This document shows positions 8,043-16,039 of a stretch of 64,000 nucleotides of DNA, piece after piece. How positions within the stretch are numbered: the first letter of the stretch is position 1; the number at the start of each line of letters is the position of its first letter. The translations under genes and the position numbers were made by a program. The stretch is from Eikenella longinqua (GTDB lineage Bacteria; Pseudomonadota; Gammaproteobacteria; Burkholderiales; Neisseriaceae). The stretch covers positions 44,448-108,447 of the forward strand of contig NZ_LXSL01000030.1 of NCBI RefSeq assembly GCF_001648355.1, read 5' to 3'. A model generated the notes under the pieces. That model was not told the DNA's origin. It did no database searches and saw only the letters and a list, made by a program, of their open reading frames with translations.

Positions 8043-8260
8043 TTTGCAGGAGAGACCGTTAATACAACAACGGCACCGAAGGCGCAAAACCCCTTAAATC
8101 GCTCAGGTAAAAGGACTGCAAGCCCGTTTCAAAACAATCATCTTCCCCTGCCTGCCCGCGCGGGCTACCTGAAACGGCCTCATCTGGAGAGCGGCATTCA
8201 TTGCCCACCGAAGGATACAAGGCATCCCCTGCCGAAAATCTCAGGTACCCCGGACAGATA
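8043..8260 (+). ncRNA. Tandem glycine riboswitch
   Basis: Two aptamers with the glycine riboswitch core are present. Aptamer 1 (about 8043-8122) has GGAGAG, CACCGAAGGCGCAA, CTCAGGTA and GGACTG, closed by TTTGCAG/CTGCAAG. Aptamer 2 (about 8181-8260) has GGAGAG, CACCGAAGGAT, CTCAGGTA and GGACAGAT. The RNA senses glycine and switches on glycine cleavage genes, here gcvT. A DUS-like word, GGGCTACCTGAA (8162-8173), sits in the linker between the aptamers. Confidence 0.93.
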
Positions 8261-8299
8261 GGGAGGCTTCCCCATTACTGCCAACGGAGACTCCGAATC

Positions 8300-9400
8300 A
8301 TGTCTGCAATCAAAACCACCCCCTTCCACCAAGCCCACCTCGACGCCGGCGCCAAGCTGGTAGATTTCGCCGGCTGGGAGCTGCCCATCCACTACGGCTC
8401 GCAAATCGCCGAACACGAAGCCGTGCGCACCGACGCCGGCATGTTCGACGTATCGCACATGCTGGTTACCGACGTGGCCGGCGACCAAGCCAAAGCCTTC
8501 TTCCGCAAGCTTTTGGCCAACGACGTGGCCAAGCTCGGTTTCGTGGGTAAAGCGCTTTATTCCGCCATGCTCAACGACAAAGGCGGCGTCATCGACGACC
8601 TCATCGTGTATCGCGGCAACGAAGCCGAAACGCAATACCGCATCGTGTCCAACGGCGCCACCCGCGAAAAAGACTCCGCCCAATTCCAGAAAATCGGCGC
8701 CGAGTTCGGCATCAAGCTTACCCCGCGCTACGACTTGGCCATGCTCGCCGTGCAAGGCCCCAAAGCCATCGCCAAGCTGCTCACCGTGAAACCCGAATGG
8801 GCAGACACCGTAAACGGCCTCAAACCCTTCCAAGGCGCCGATTTGGGCCATGACTGGTTTGTCGCCCGCACCGGCTACACCGGCGAAGACGGCGTGGAAG
8901 TGATCCTGCCCGCAGGCGAAGCCGTGGCCTTCTTCAAAGCCCTCCAGCAAGCCGGCGTGAAACCCTGCGGCCTAGGCGCGCGCGACACCCTGCGCATGGA
9001 AGCCGGCATGAACCTCTACGGCAACGACATGGACGACGACACCAGCCCGCTCGAAGCCGGCATGGCCTGGACGGTGGACTTGAAAGACGAAAACCGCGAC
9101 TTCGTGGGCAAAGCCCCGCTCCTCGCGCTGAAAGAAAAAGGCGTGAGCGTCAAACAAGTCGGCCTCCTGCTGGCCAAAGGCGGCGTGCTGCGCGAACACA
9201 TGGAAGTGATCACCGACGCCGGCAAAGGCATCACCACCAGCGGCGTGTTCTCCCCCAGCCTCAAGCAGTCCATCGCCATCGCGCGCGTGCCCAAAGCCTT
9301 TGAAGGCAGCACCGCCAAAGCCGTTATCCGCGGCCGCGAAGTGGAAGTGCGCGTGCTGAAGCTGCCCTTCGTGCGCAACGGCCAAAAACAGTTTGATTAA
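8300..9400 (+). CDS. gcvT: Glycine cleavage T protein (aminomethyltransferase)
   Basis: A 366-residue T protein of normal length. It moves the methylene group from the aminomethyl-lipoyl arm of the H protein to tetrahydrofolate and releases ammonia. Family signatures are visible: the N-terminal FHQAHLDAGAKLVDFAGWELP, then DAGMFDVSHM, RTGYTGEDGVEV and LGARDTLRMEAGMNLYG. The start at 8300 is the conserved family start; an open frame extends upstream into the riboswitch. Expression is controlled by the tandem glycine riboswitch. gcvH lies 2 kb downstream; gcvP is not in the window. Confidence 0.96.
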   Translation: MSAIKTTPFHQAHLDAGAKLVDFAGWELPIHYGSQIAEHEAVRTDAGMFDVSHMLVTDVAGDQAKAFFRKLLANDVAKLGFVGKALYSAMLNDKGGVIDDLIVYRGNEAETQYRIVSNGATREKDSAQFQKIGAEFGIKLTPRYDLAMLAVQGPKAIAKLLTVKPEWADTVNGLKPFQGADLGHDWFVARTGYTGEDGVEVILPAGEAVAFFKALQQAGVKPCGLGARDTLRMEAGMNLYGNDMDDDTSPLEAGMAWTVDLKDENRDFVGKAPLLALKEKGVSVKQVGLLLAKGGVLREHMEVITDAGKGITTSGVFSPSLKQSIAIARVPKAFEGSTAKAVIRGREVEVRVLKLPFVRNGQKQFD

Positions 9401-9422
9401 ACCGCAGGCCGTGTAGAAAGTT

Positions 9423-9465
9423 TTCAGGTAGCCTGATGCCCAATCGGGCATAGAGGCTACCTGAA
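9423..9465. repeat. Extended DUS hairpin, second copy
   Basis: Reverse DUS 9423-9434 and forward DUS 9454-9465 flank GATGCCCAATCGGGCAT, which pairs internally. It matches the unit at 7105-7148 and probably terminates gcvT. Confidence 0.7.
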
Positions 9466-9501
9466 AATAAAAAGCAGCTTCCCACCACGGAAACCGCATC
9501 C

Positions 9502-10161
9502 ATGACATCCCAATTCAAACCAGCAGCCCTATTCTTCTGCCTTGCCCTAACAGGCTGCGCCGGGCTGGCTGGCAGTGGCGATACCCAGCCTATCCCCTTT
9601 TCCGACACAAACGGTCGGCTGCACACCGCTTCCTTTATGACCGCCTATGGCGGCGACGGCAAAATCGCCGGCGAAGTTACCATCAGCAACCAATTTTCGC
9701 TCAACATCGTGCGCATGAATGCAGATTTGAGCATCGCTATCCGCGACCACGCAGGCAACAGCCGCGCCGAAAACCTGAAAGCCTTAGCCAACGCCAAAAG
9801 CTTCACGGCGTATGTGTTCAGCAAAAATGCCGGCACGATTGAAGTAAACCATGTCCGCGCCACACACGGCATTTGCACTGACTACCGCAGCAAAGGCGTG
9901 GCCGTGAAAATTGCCGACAATATGTACTACCAAGGCAGGCATCAAAACCAAAACCGCTTTGTCTTCCGCAGTAGCGGCGTAGCAGCGAAAAACCCGGCCA
10001 ACCGCTCCGTGCAGTCTGCCACGCTTGATTTTTCCGCCGCCACCGGCATACCGGACAACATCAAAACACAATGGCGCCAAAACCAAGCCGGCATCGCCGA
10101 GGCCGCGAAAGTACACCATGCCCGCTTAAACGAGCTGCTTGCCGTCGGCATCTGCCCATAA
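9502..10161 (+). CDS. Putative lipoprotein
   Basis: A 219-residue protein with a lipoprotein signal peptide (ALFFCLALTGCAG, with the lipidated cysteine near residue 19). The mature part has an alternating strand pattern (ITISNQFSLNIVRMNADLSIAI as separate strands) and mentions no motif I can name; it reads as a secreted beta-rich domain. Only a few cysteines follow. A second lipoprotein gene comes next after a lone DUS, but the two share no clear similarity. Function unknown. Confidence 0.75.
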   Translation: MTSQFKPAALFFCLALTGCAGLAGSGDTQPIPFSDTNGRLHTASFMTAYGGDGKIAGEVTISNQFSLNIVRMNADLSIAIRDHAGNSRAENLKALANAKSFTAYVFSKNAGTIEVNHVRATHGICTDYRSKGVAVKIADNMYYQGRHQNQNRFVFRSSGVAAKNPANRSVQSATLDFSAATGIPDNIKTQWRQNQAGIAEAAKVHHARLNELLAVGICP

Positions 10162-10169
10162 CAACATAG

Positions 10170-10181
10170 AGGCTACCTGAA
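10170..10181 (+). repeat. Single DUS
   Basis: AGGCTACCTGAA between the two lipoprotein genes. Further single copies in this block lie at 11056-11067, 11316-11327 (sharing the A of a TGA stop) and 11413-11424 (reverse). Confidence 0.8.
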
Positions 10182-10215
10182 AACCGATTCCGCTATTTTG
10201 CAAAGGCTCCCCACC

Positions 10216-11052
10216 ATGCGCCAAAACCTGCTGATTTCATTATTGTTCGCCGTATTCGGCTTGGCCGCCTGCTCGCCGCAGGACAACAGCCCAAGCACGC
10301 CAACTGCTGCCGCCTCCGCGCCTGCCGCCGCTTCCGCTCCCGCGCCTGTTGCCGAGGCACCAACCGCCGCCGCACCCGTTGCGCTGGAAGGCTCGTGGAA
10401 AGATGCCGTGCCCGTGTATTACCAAACGCCCGACCCCGGTTTGAAACGTGCGCTCGCCATCCTGCATCAAGGACTGAACGACCCAATCATGACCACGCCC
10501 GGAGCCAAGCCCGGCCCGTTCAACAACTTCTCCGTTTGGGCAGCGCAAATCTTGGCCACACATCCGGATCAAACCATGGCGTGGTGTCAGGAGTTGCGGC
10601 AGCAACACCCCAATAATCAGCTCATCCTGATATTCAAACTCTCCGGTACGCCGGATAGCGGCAAGTGCCTAGGCCAGCTTGAACTGCCGCCCGAATACAG
10701 GGAAGTATTGATTAGACCCGTCCCCACCGCAGAAAACTTCCTAAGCCTGAACTTCGCGCCGGCAACCCTCGACATCCACTGGGCAAGCTTCTATGCCACC
10801 GGCCAGCCCGAATACATCTACCGCATCGTCGATTATGTGGCCGACAACACCAAGCTGCTCGACGAGAAACCGGCCAACCCCACCCAGCAAGATGCCGAAA
10901 ACATCCTAACCTACGGCGCCGCCCGCTGGTCGCTTGCCTCCAATATGCAGCAATACCCGCAAATCAAAGCCCTGGTAGAACAGCATACCGCCAGCTGGCC
11001 TGCCGAAAGGCGCCAAGCCCTCGAACGCGCCTTGCAAGTCCGGCAACAATAA
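10216..11052 (+). CDS. Putative lipoprotein with Ala/Pro linker
   Basis: A 278-residue protein with a signal peptide and lipobox (LLFAVFGLAACSPQD). A low-complexity tether rich in alanine, proline and serine spans about residues 25-58, then a folded domain follows (WKDAVPVYYQTPDPGLKRAL onward). The domain has helix-pair features (MAWCQELRQQHPNNQLIL) and a C-terminal helical end. I do not recognise the family. The start at 10216 gives the correct signal peptide. It probably faces the periplasm. Confidence 0.75.
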   Translation: MRQNLLISLLFAVFGLAACSPQDNSPSTPTAAASAPAAASAPAPVAEAPTAAAPVALEGSWKDAVPVYYQTPDPGLKRALAILHQGLNDPIMTTPGAKPGPFNNFSVWAAQILATHPDQTMAWCQELRQQHPNNQLILIFKLSGTPDSGKCLGQLELPPEYREVLIRPVPTAENFLSLNFAPATLDIHWASFYATGQPEYIYRIVDYVADNTKLLDEKPANPTQQDAENILTYGAARWSLASNMQQYPQIKALVEQHTASWPAERRQALERALQVRQQ

Positions 11053-11124
11053 TTTAGGCTACCTGAAAACATTAGCTTCAACATAACCAACCCCTTACCC
11101 ACCCGCATCAAGAAAGGAACCACC

Positions 11125-11316
11125 ATGCGCCTTATCCTCGCCCTGCTCCTGCCCTGGCTGCAATTCTTCACCATCGGCAGGCCGTTTGCCGGCACCATTT
11201 GCCTGATTCTGCAACTCACCATCATCGGCTGGCTGCCCGCCGCCATCTGGTCGGTGTATGCCCTGAGCCAATACAAAACCGACCAGAAAATCCGCCGCGC
11301 CCTGCAAGAGCGTTGA
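11125..11316 (+). CDS. YqaE/Pmp3-like small membrane protein
   Basis: A 63-residue peptide with two membrane helices. It fits the YqaE/Pmp3 family pattern: a short amphipathic start, PWLQFFTIGRPFAGTICLIL, a glycine turn and a second helix with GWLPAAIWSVYAL, then a charged tail. Family members affect membrane potential and salt stress tolerance in fungi and plants; the bacterial role is unclear. AAGAAAGGAACC precedes the ATG. Its TGA stop shares a base with a DUS. Confidence 0.7.
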   Translation: MRLILALLLPWLQFFTIGRPFAGTICLILQLTIIGWLPAAIWSVYALSQYKTDQKIRRALQER

Positions 11317-11458
11317 GGCTACCTGAAAACTGCAAATCCAAACGCAGCCCTTCCGAAAGCCCAAACAATTCACACACACAACAACAAATTTGCCGCGCAG
11401 GCCGCCCGATTTTTCAGGTAGCCTTGCGCCAGCGCAAACCCCATACAGGCAAACCCTG

Positions 11459-11464
11459 TATAAT
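11459..11464 (+). promoter_or_regulatory. Candidate -10 box for gcvH
   Basis: A perfect TATAAT lies 46 bases upstream of the gcvH start. I see no good -35 hexamer at the usual spacing. Confidence 0.4.
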
Positions 11465-11510
11465 GTGAATGACCCTAACCATTCCCACCCTCTAACTACG
11501 GAGAAAAACC

Positions 11511-11897
11511 ATGAGCAACAACATCCCCGCCGAACTCAAATATGTCGCCAGCCACGAATGGCTGCGCCTCGAAGCCGATGGCAGCGTAACCGTTGGCGTA
11601 ACCGACCACGCGCAAGAGCTGCTGGGCGAAATCGTATTCGTCGAGCTGCCCGAAGTGGGCGCCACCCTGGCCGCCGAAGACCAAGCCGGCGCGCTGGAAT
11701 CCGTGAAAGCCGCGTCTGATGTGTATTCCCCCATCGCCGGCGAAGTGGTGGCTGTGAATGAAGGCCTGCCCGACGCCCCCGAAACCGTAAACAGCGACCC
11801 CTATGGCGAAGGCTGGTTCTTCCGCCTCAAACCCGCCAACCCCGCTGATTTAGACGGCCTGATGAACGCCGAGCAATACGCCGCCGAGCTCGGCTAA
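11511..11897 (+). CDS. gcvH: Glycine cleavage H protein
   Basis: A 128-residue lipoyl carrier protein that shuttles the aminomethyl group between the P, T and L proteins. The lipoylation motif is intact (ALESVKAASDVYSP; lysine about residue 65), as are the HEWLR start and the NSDPYGEGWFF signature. It lies apart from gcvT, with three unrelated genes between. I see no riboswitch in front of it, so glycine control here is not evident. Confidence 0.97.
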   Translation: MSNNIPAELKYVASHEWLRLEADGSVTVGVTDHAQELLGEIVFVELPEVGATLAAEDQAGALESVKAASDVYSPIAGEVVAVNEGLPDAPETVNSDPYGEGWFFRLKPANPADLDGLMNAEQYAAELG

Positions 11898-11916
11898 CCG
11901 CCCGCGTTACACAAAA

Positions 11917-11977
11917 AGGCTACCTGAAAACGCAGCGCAGCGAAGTTTCTGCGAAGCTAAAATTTTTCAGGTAGCCT
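11917..11977. terminator. DUS hairpin enclosing the 32-base repeat
   Basis: Forward DUS 11917-11928 and reverse DUS 11966-11977 follow gcvH. The loop is one clean copy of the repeat beginning CGCAGCGCAGCGAAGTTTC (11931-11962). Confidence 0.75.
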
Positions 11978-12021
11978 TTTTGCTTGGCCGGCGGGTTTGC
12001 CATGCCCGCCTCCTGCACGCC

Positions 12022-12612
12022 CTAGCCGTTCGAGCGCTCCAGCAGCATCAGCATCATTAGCGACAACACCACCAATTCATCATGCGCCGCCGTGCCCGTT
12101 TTCTCCAAGCTGAAACGCCGCTCCACCAGCGAAGGCTCTTTCTTCAGCAGATACACCTGCTGCCCCGAAGCATCGGTAATCTCATAGCTCGGATTAAGAA
12201 TATAGCCGCTGAGCGCGCCAATCAGCGGAATCTCGCCCACCAGCCCGTCCCAAAACGCAATCCACGGGTTTTTCTCCTGGATTTGGTAGAGCGGCTGCCC
12301 GTCTGCGCCGAAAATCCGGTAGCGCACGCGCCACAGCGAGCGCATCCCGTCGCGCCGCACCGAGCCCAGCTCCGCGCCGTTTTCGCCGAAAATCCGATAG
12401 CAGGCGTTGAAATCGATGATGCGGTCGGCACAGATGCGGTACAGCCGCTCGCACCGATCCGCACTGCGAAAAATCTCCACTTCTTCCTTCAGCTTGAAAA
12501 TCTTCTGGCGCGTGTAGGCAATCTCCTGCCCGCCCTCATCCAGCACGCTGAAATCGTTGGACGGCGTGAAAATCTTAAAATGAAAACGCAAAGGGAAACG
12601 GATATTCTGCAT
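12022..12612 (-). CDS. LURP-one/tubby-fold-like protein
   Basis: A 196-residue soluble protein. The repeated strand pattern (FSVLDEGGQEIAYTRQKIFKLKEEVEIF, then CYRIFGENGAELGSVRR and YRIFGADGQPLYQIQEKNPW) looks like the LURP-one/scramblase-like tubby fold, in which each strand pair carries 'D-x-x-G-x'. A C-terminal hydrophobic helix (ELVVLSLMMLMLLERS) matches the buried helix of that fold. The molecular role is unknown. The call rests on pattern only. Confidence 0.55.
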   Translation of the reverse strand: MQNIRFPLRFHFKIFTPSNDFSVLDEGGQEIAYTRQKIFKLKEEVEIFRSADRCERLYRICADRIIDFNACYRIFGENGAELGSVRRDGMRSLWRVRYRIFGADGQPLYQIQEKNPWIAFWDGLVGEIPLIGALSGYILNPSYEITDASGQQVYLLKKEPSLVERRFSLEKTGTAAHDELVVLSLMMLMLLERSNG

Positions 12613-12637
12613 CCTATTCTTCTCCTATATATAACTC

Positions 12638-12702
12638 GGGCTACCTGAAAAACCTGTCAAACCATTTTCAGGTAGCCCTAATGCCGCAACAGGCTACCTG
12701 AA
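12638..12702. repeat. Three DUS copies
   Basis: GGGCTACCTGAA (12638-12649), TTCAGGTAGCCC (12667-12678) and AGGCTACCTGAA (12691-12702). They lie between the stop of the PhoH-like gene and the start of the next gene on the same strand. Confidence 0.7.
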
Positions 12703-12710
12703 AACCTGCC

Positions 12711-13685
12711 TTAAGCCTCTTCACTTTCCCGCGCCGCATCTGCCGCATCGTAAGCATCCACAATCTTCTGCACCAGCGGATGCCGCACCACGTCTTCGCT
12801 GGTAAAGGTGTGGAAATAAATGCCTTCGATGCCTTGCAGCTTCTCGCGCGCGTCTTTCAGGCCGGATTTGATGTTGCGCGGCAGGTCAATTTGGCTGATG
12901 TCGCCGGTAATCGCCGCCTTGGCGCCGAAGCCGATGCGCGTGAGAAACATCTTCATCTGCTCGGGCGTGGTGTTTTGCGCCTCGTCCAGAATCACATAGG
13001 CGCCGTTGAGCGTGCGCCCGCGCATATAGGCCAGCGGCGCAATCTCAATCGTGCCCTTTTCCAACAGCTTGGTTACGCGGTCGAAGCCCATCAAGTCATA
13101 CAGCGCGTCATACAGCGGGCGCAGGTAGGGATCCACTTTCTGCGCCAAATCGCCCGGCAGGAAGCCGAGTTTCTCGCCCGCCTCCACCGCAGGGCGCACC
13201 AGCACAATGCGTTCCACCTCGTGCTTGCCCATGGCATCCACCGCCGCCGCCACGGCCAGATAAGTCTTGCCTGTGCCCGCCGGGCCGAGGCCGAACACGA
13301 TATCGTGGTTTAAAAGGGCGCGGATATAGCCGTTTTGGCGCGGCGTGCGCCCGCCCAGCTTGCCGCGCCGCGTTTGCAGGAAATATTGGTGCCCCGGCTC
13401 GCTCTGCGGCACAAACTCCGCATCGGCGGTTTTGGCTTCCACCGCCGCCAGCTGGATGTCGCCGTTATCCAAATCGCGCCGCTCGGCAATATCCGCCAGC
13501 TTCAGCAGCGCCTGCCGCGCCGCGTGGGCATTGGCGCCGATAAAGGTGAATTCGGCAAAACGCCGCCCGATTTCCACCGACAGCGCCTTGCCCAGCATTT
13601 CCAGGTTTTCCTCCAGCGGCCCGCACAGCCGCTGCAAAACCGCGTTGTCGATGTCGTCAAACTTCAAATGTACAGTATGGCTCAT
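12711..13685 (-). CDS. ybeZ: PhoH-like ATPase
   Basis: A 324-residue P-loop protein of the PhoH/YbeZ type. It has the N-terminal KH-like region, a Walker A motif (GPAGTGKTY), the family segment VRPAVEAGEKLGFLPGDLAQKVDPYLRPLYDAL (positions only partly quoted here), a Walker B box (VILDEAQNTTPEQMKMFLTR) and the SQIDLP box. YbeZ acts with the endoribonuclease YbeY in ribosome quality control and 16S rRNA maturation; ybeY is not adjacent here. The start at 13685 fits the family; the longer open frame upstream has no support. Confidence 0.9.
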   Translation of the reverse strand: MSHTVHLKFDDIDNAVLQRLCGPLEENLEMLGKALSVEIGRRFAEFTFIGANAHAARQALLKLADIAERRDLDNGDIQLAAVEAKTADAEFVPQSEPGHQYFLQTRRGKLGGRTPRQNGYIRALLNHDIVFGLGPAGTGKTYLAVAAAVDAMGKHEVERIVLVRPAVEAGEKLGFLPGDLAQKVDPYLRPLYDALYDLMGFDRVTKLLEKGTIEIAPLAYMRGRTLNGAYVILDEAQNTTPEQMKMFLTRIGFGAKAAITGDISQIDLPRNIKSGLKDAREKLQGIEGIYFHTFTSEDVVRHPLVQKIVDAYDAADAARESEEA

Positions 13686-14057
13686 AAGCTCCCAGTCTTC
13701 GTTTAAGCCGCCACCCAGCCCTGCCGGGCAGCCGGAACACATAGAATTAATAAGATGATAGGCCGTATCGCGCAGCGGGGCAAATCCCTTTTTGTGGCAT
13801 AAAAGGCTACCTGAAAGCGGCAAGCGCCGTGCAGCCGAAATCGCCCGCCGCCACCGCGATACATTGTTGCATGAAGCATACACTTTCGCCCATATCTGCC
13901 CTTTTGCCTGCGATTGGATTTGTTTTTTTGCCGCCAAACAATTATATTGCAGCCATGAAATCGCTAATGCGGCGATTGCGTGAGAGCTTAGAAAGAAAGA
14001 CAAGTTTCTTTTTTAAGTGTGTATTTTTTAGTTTAGACATAGATAAAGGAATGCAGC
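13686..14057. other. Upstream region of the porin gene
   Basis: No gene is seen. It contains a DUS at 13804-13815, a candidate promoter at 13920-13948 and an AT-rich leader of about 100 bases before the porin start. Confidence 0.6.
13920..13948 (+). promoter_or_regulatory. Candidate porin promoter with T-tract
   Basis: TTGTTT (13920-13925), a 17-base spacer and TATATT (13943-13948). A run of seven T (13923-13929) overlaps the -35 box and spacer, so slippage there would change the spacing. AT-rich sequence follows to the porin start. Confidence 0.45.
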
Positions 14058-15152
14058 ATGAAAAAAACCCTGATTGCATTAGCATTGGTTTCCTTGCCGG
14101 TTGCCGCTTCTGCAGAAGTGATTCTGTACGGTAAAATCCGTGGCGGTGTTGAATTTACTCGTGACGGTGCTCAAAGCAAAAATCAAGGGCCCGCCGGCTC
14201 CGCAGAAAACTACCAGAAGAATTCTTGGAGCGTAGTAGACTACAGCAGCTACATCGGCTTCAAGGGTTCGGAAGACCTCGGTGGCAACCTGAAAGTTATT
14301 TGGCAGGTAGAAAACCGAGTTAATCTGGCTGATAAAGGTAGCGGCTCTGACAGCAGCAAACGCGACACCTTCATCGGCTTGGAAGGCGGCTTCGGTACCT
14401 TCAAACTGGGTCATGTAACCTCTCCCCTGAAAGAAACCCTTGACGCCCAAGACAACTGGGAATACAACAGCAACTATTTGGGCTTGAGTCGTTATGGCCG
14501 CTTCGGTAAACGCCGTGCCAGCTTGAACTACCATTCTCCTGATTTCGGCGGCTTTGATTTCGGCTTCCAGCTGACCCCCGGTAAAAACGCCCATGGTGGC
14601 GACACCACTACCGAAGACGGCAGACCGGTATTCGGTTTGGGCTTGGGCTACAAAAACAGCGGCTTCTTCGGTCGTTACGCTGTTGAATATGCCCGCCGCG
14701 CTGCTGGTGCTTCTGGCGACCAGAAGGATGTTCATGTACACAACCTGAGCGTTGGCTATGATGCAAACAACCTGTATGTTGCCGGTGCCTTCCAATACGG
14801 TAAAAACGTAAACCCGAGCTTTAATGATCCTACTGTCAACCCAGATCCCTACGATATCGCTATCTCTGCGGGCAATGAAGTTGACGCTAAAACCAAAGAG
14901 GCTCAAATTTCCGCAGCTTACACTTTCGGTGCCGTTACACCGAAGATTACTGTAGCTTACGGTCGTGCTGATACCAACTTTAGAGGTACTGATGGCGCCC
15001 GCTACCTGCAAGCCATCGTTGGCGCTGACTACGCCTTCTCTCGCCGCACTACCGGTTTGGTATCTGTAGGCTGGTTGCGCGACAAAGTCAACTCTGACGC
15101 TGAACACTTGAACTCTTGGGGCATTGGTACTGGCTTGGTACACAAATTCTAA
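14058..15152 (+). CDS. Neisserial-type trimeric porin
   Basis: A 364-residue outer-membrane porin. The signal peptide is clear (MKKTLIALALVSLPVAASA, cleavage before EVILYGKI). The mature protein starts with the family strand VILYGKIRGGVEF and contains the signature YSSYIGFKGSEDLGGNLK; it ends in a phenylalanine strand (GTGLVHKF), as needed for BAM assembly. It forms a general diffusion pore like Neisseria PorA/PorB. Codons are less GC-rich than in the neighbours, which is common for highly expressed genes. AAGGA precedes the start, and a strong terminator follows. Confidence 0.94.
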   Translation: MKKTLIALALVSLPVAASAEVILYGKIRGGVEFTRDGAQSKNQGPAGSAENYQKNSWSVVDYSSYIGFKGSEDLGGNLKVIWQVENRVNLADKGSGSDSSKRDTFIGLEGGFGTFKLGHVTSPLKETLDAQDNWEYNSNYLGLSRYGRFGKRRASLNYHSPDFGGFDFGFQLTPGKNAHGGDTTTEDGRPVFGLGLGYKNSGFFGRYAVEYARRAAGASGDQKDVHVHNLSVGYDANNLYVAGAFQYGKNVNPSFNDPTVNPDPYDIAISAGNEVDAKTKEAQISAAYTFGAVTPKITVAYGRADTNFRGTDGARYLQAIVGADYAFSRRTTGLVSVGWLRDKVNSDAEHLNSWGIGTGLVHKF

Positions 15153-15184
15153 TTTGTGGCTAGCTTAGTCTAGTAACCCAACGA

Positions 15185-15212
15185 AAAGGCTTGCTTCGGC
15201 AAGCCTTTTTCT
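15185..15212 (+). terminator. Intrinsic terminator of the porin gene
   Basis: AAAGGCTTGC-TTCG-GCAAGCCTTT forms a perfect 10-bp stem with a stable UUCG loop, followed by a T-run. Confidence 0.93.
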
Positions 15213-15233
15213 ATGCTGTTGGCAACATCAAAA

Positions 15234-15292
15234 AGGCTACCTGAAAATTTAGCTTCGCAGAAACTTCACTGCGTTGCGTTTTCAGGTAGCCT
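15234..15292. terminator. DUS hairpin enclosing an inverted repeat copy
   Basis: Forward DUS 15234-15245 and reverse DUS 15281-15292. The loop holds the 32-base repeat in the opposite direction (TTTAGCTTCGCAGAAACTTC). It ends the minus-strand cueR gene. Confidence 0.7.
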
Positions 15293-15314
15293 TTTTCCAT
15301 TCCGCCGGCAGTGC

Positions 15315-15707
15315 CTAGCTTTCCTCCAGCCCCGCCAGAATCGCGCATTCCGGGCAATCGCTGCCGGCGCAGGCATCGTGCCAGCGTTGCAGCTCGGCCA
15401 CCATGTTTTGCAGTTTGCCGATTTGCGCTTCCAGCTCGGAGATGTGTTGGGCGGTGAGCGCCTTCACTTCGCGGCTGGTACGTTGCGGATTGTCTTGCAA
15501 CTGCAGCAGTCGGCCGATTTGCGGCAGCGAAAAGCCCACTTCGCGTGCATGGCGGATAAAGCGCAGGCGGGCAAGGTTTGCCTGATTGTAGCGGCGGTAG
15601 CCCGCTTCGCTGCGCTCGGCAGGCGTGAGCAGCCCGTGTGTTTCATAATCGCGGATTTGTTTGGCGGAAAGGCCGCTGGCGGCAGCGGCTTGGCTAATGT
15701 TCATCAT
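15315..15707 (-). CDS. cueR: CueR-type copper-responsive MerR regulator
   Basis: A 130-residue MerR-family activator. The N-terminal winged helix is standard (ISQAAAASGLSAKQIRDYE, then GYRRYNQANLARLRFI). A dimerisation helix follows, and a C-terminal metal loop with cysteines in CAGSDCPECAIL, as in CueR and HmrR proteins that sense Cu(I). Two adjacent ATG codons can start it; I give the first. It is divergent from copZ and copA and shares with them a promoter of MerR type. Confidence 0.9.
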   Translation of the reverse strand: MMNISQAAAASGLSAKQIRDYETHGLLTPAERSEAGYRRYNQANLARLRFIRHAREVGFSLPQIGRLLQLQDNPQRTSREVKALTAQHISELEAQIGKLQNMVAELQRWHDACAGSDCPECAILAGLEES

Positions 15708-15712
15708 GGCGC

Positions 15713-15743
15713 TTGACCTTTACTCGGGGTGAAGCTTTATAGT
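15713..15743 (+). promoter_or_regulatory. MerR-type copper promoter and operator
   Basis: TTGACC (15713-15718) and TATAGT (15738-15743) are separated by 19 bases, the long spacing that MerR-family activators correct by twisting DNA. The spacer carries a near-palindrome (CTTTAC...GTGAAG) where CueR would bind. It reads toward copZ and copA. Confidence 0.75.
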
Positions 15744-15785
15744 GGCGGCACACGGCGGGAAAACAAGCCCGCATTCCATCGTTTG

Positions 15786-15797
15786 AGGCTACCTGAA
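15786..15797 (+). repeat. Single DUS before copZ
   Basis: AGGCTACCTGAA lies in the copZ leader, between the promoter and the ribosome-binding site. Confidence 0.85.
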
Positions 15798-15815
15798 AAA
15801 TAGAAAGGAATCCCC

Positions 15816-16025
15816 ATGCAAACTCTTACCCTCAACATCGGCGGCATGAGCTGCGGCGGCTGCGTGAAAAGCGTTACCCGCATTCTGGAAAACACCGAAG
15901 GCGTGGCCAAAGCCGAGGTGAGCCTGGAAAAGCAAAACGCCGTTATCGAGTTTGATCCGGCGAAAACCAATGCCGCCGCGCTGATTGAAGCCGTGGAAGA
16001 CGGCGGCTACGATGCGGCTCTGTAA
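15816..16025 (+). CDS. copZ: CopZ-type copper chaperone
   Basis: A 69-residue heavy-metal-associated domain with the motif GMSCGGCVKSV (cysteines 13 and 16) and the usual ferredoxin-like strand pattern, ending in GGYDAAL. It binds Cu(I) in the cytoplasm and passes it to the CopA ATPase encoded next. AGAAAGGAATCCCC precedes the start. Copper-dependent expression from the MerR-type promoter is expected. Confidence 0.93.
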   Translation: MQTLTLNIGGMSCGGCVKSVTRILENTEGVAKAEVSLEKQNAVIEFDPAKTNAAALIEAVEDGGYDAAL

Positions 16026-16039
16026 GCCTGCCGCACCCA

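Larger units (their letters stand above)
7656..8299. other. Regulatory gap between Lrp-type gene and gcvT
   Basis: The stretch holds no gene. It contains an inverted repeat (GGCCGGC/GCCGGCC, 7737-7755), a palindrome (7764-7783), a TTGACA hexamer at 7987-7992 without a clear -10 partner, and the tandem glycine riboswitch. Confidence 0.7.

Noticed and set aside
14079..15143. A 354-codon minus-strand frame opposite the porin
   Set aside because: The plus strand has a signal peptide, ribosome-binding site, terminator and porin motifs; the minus frame has none.
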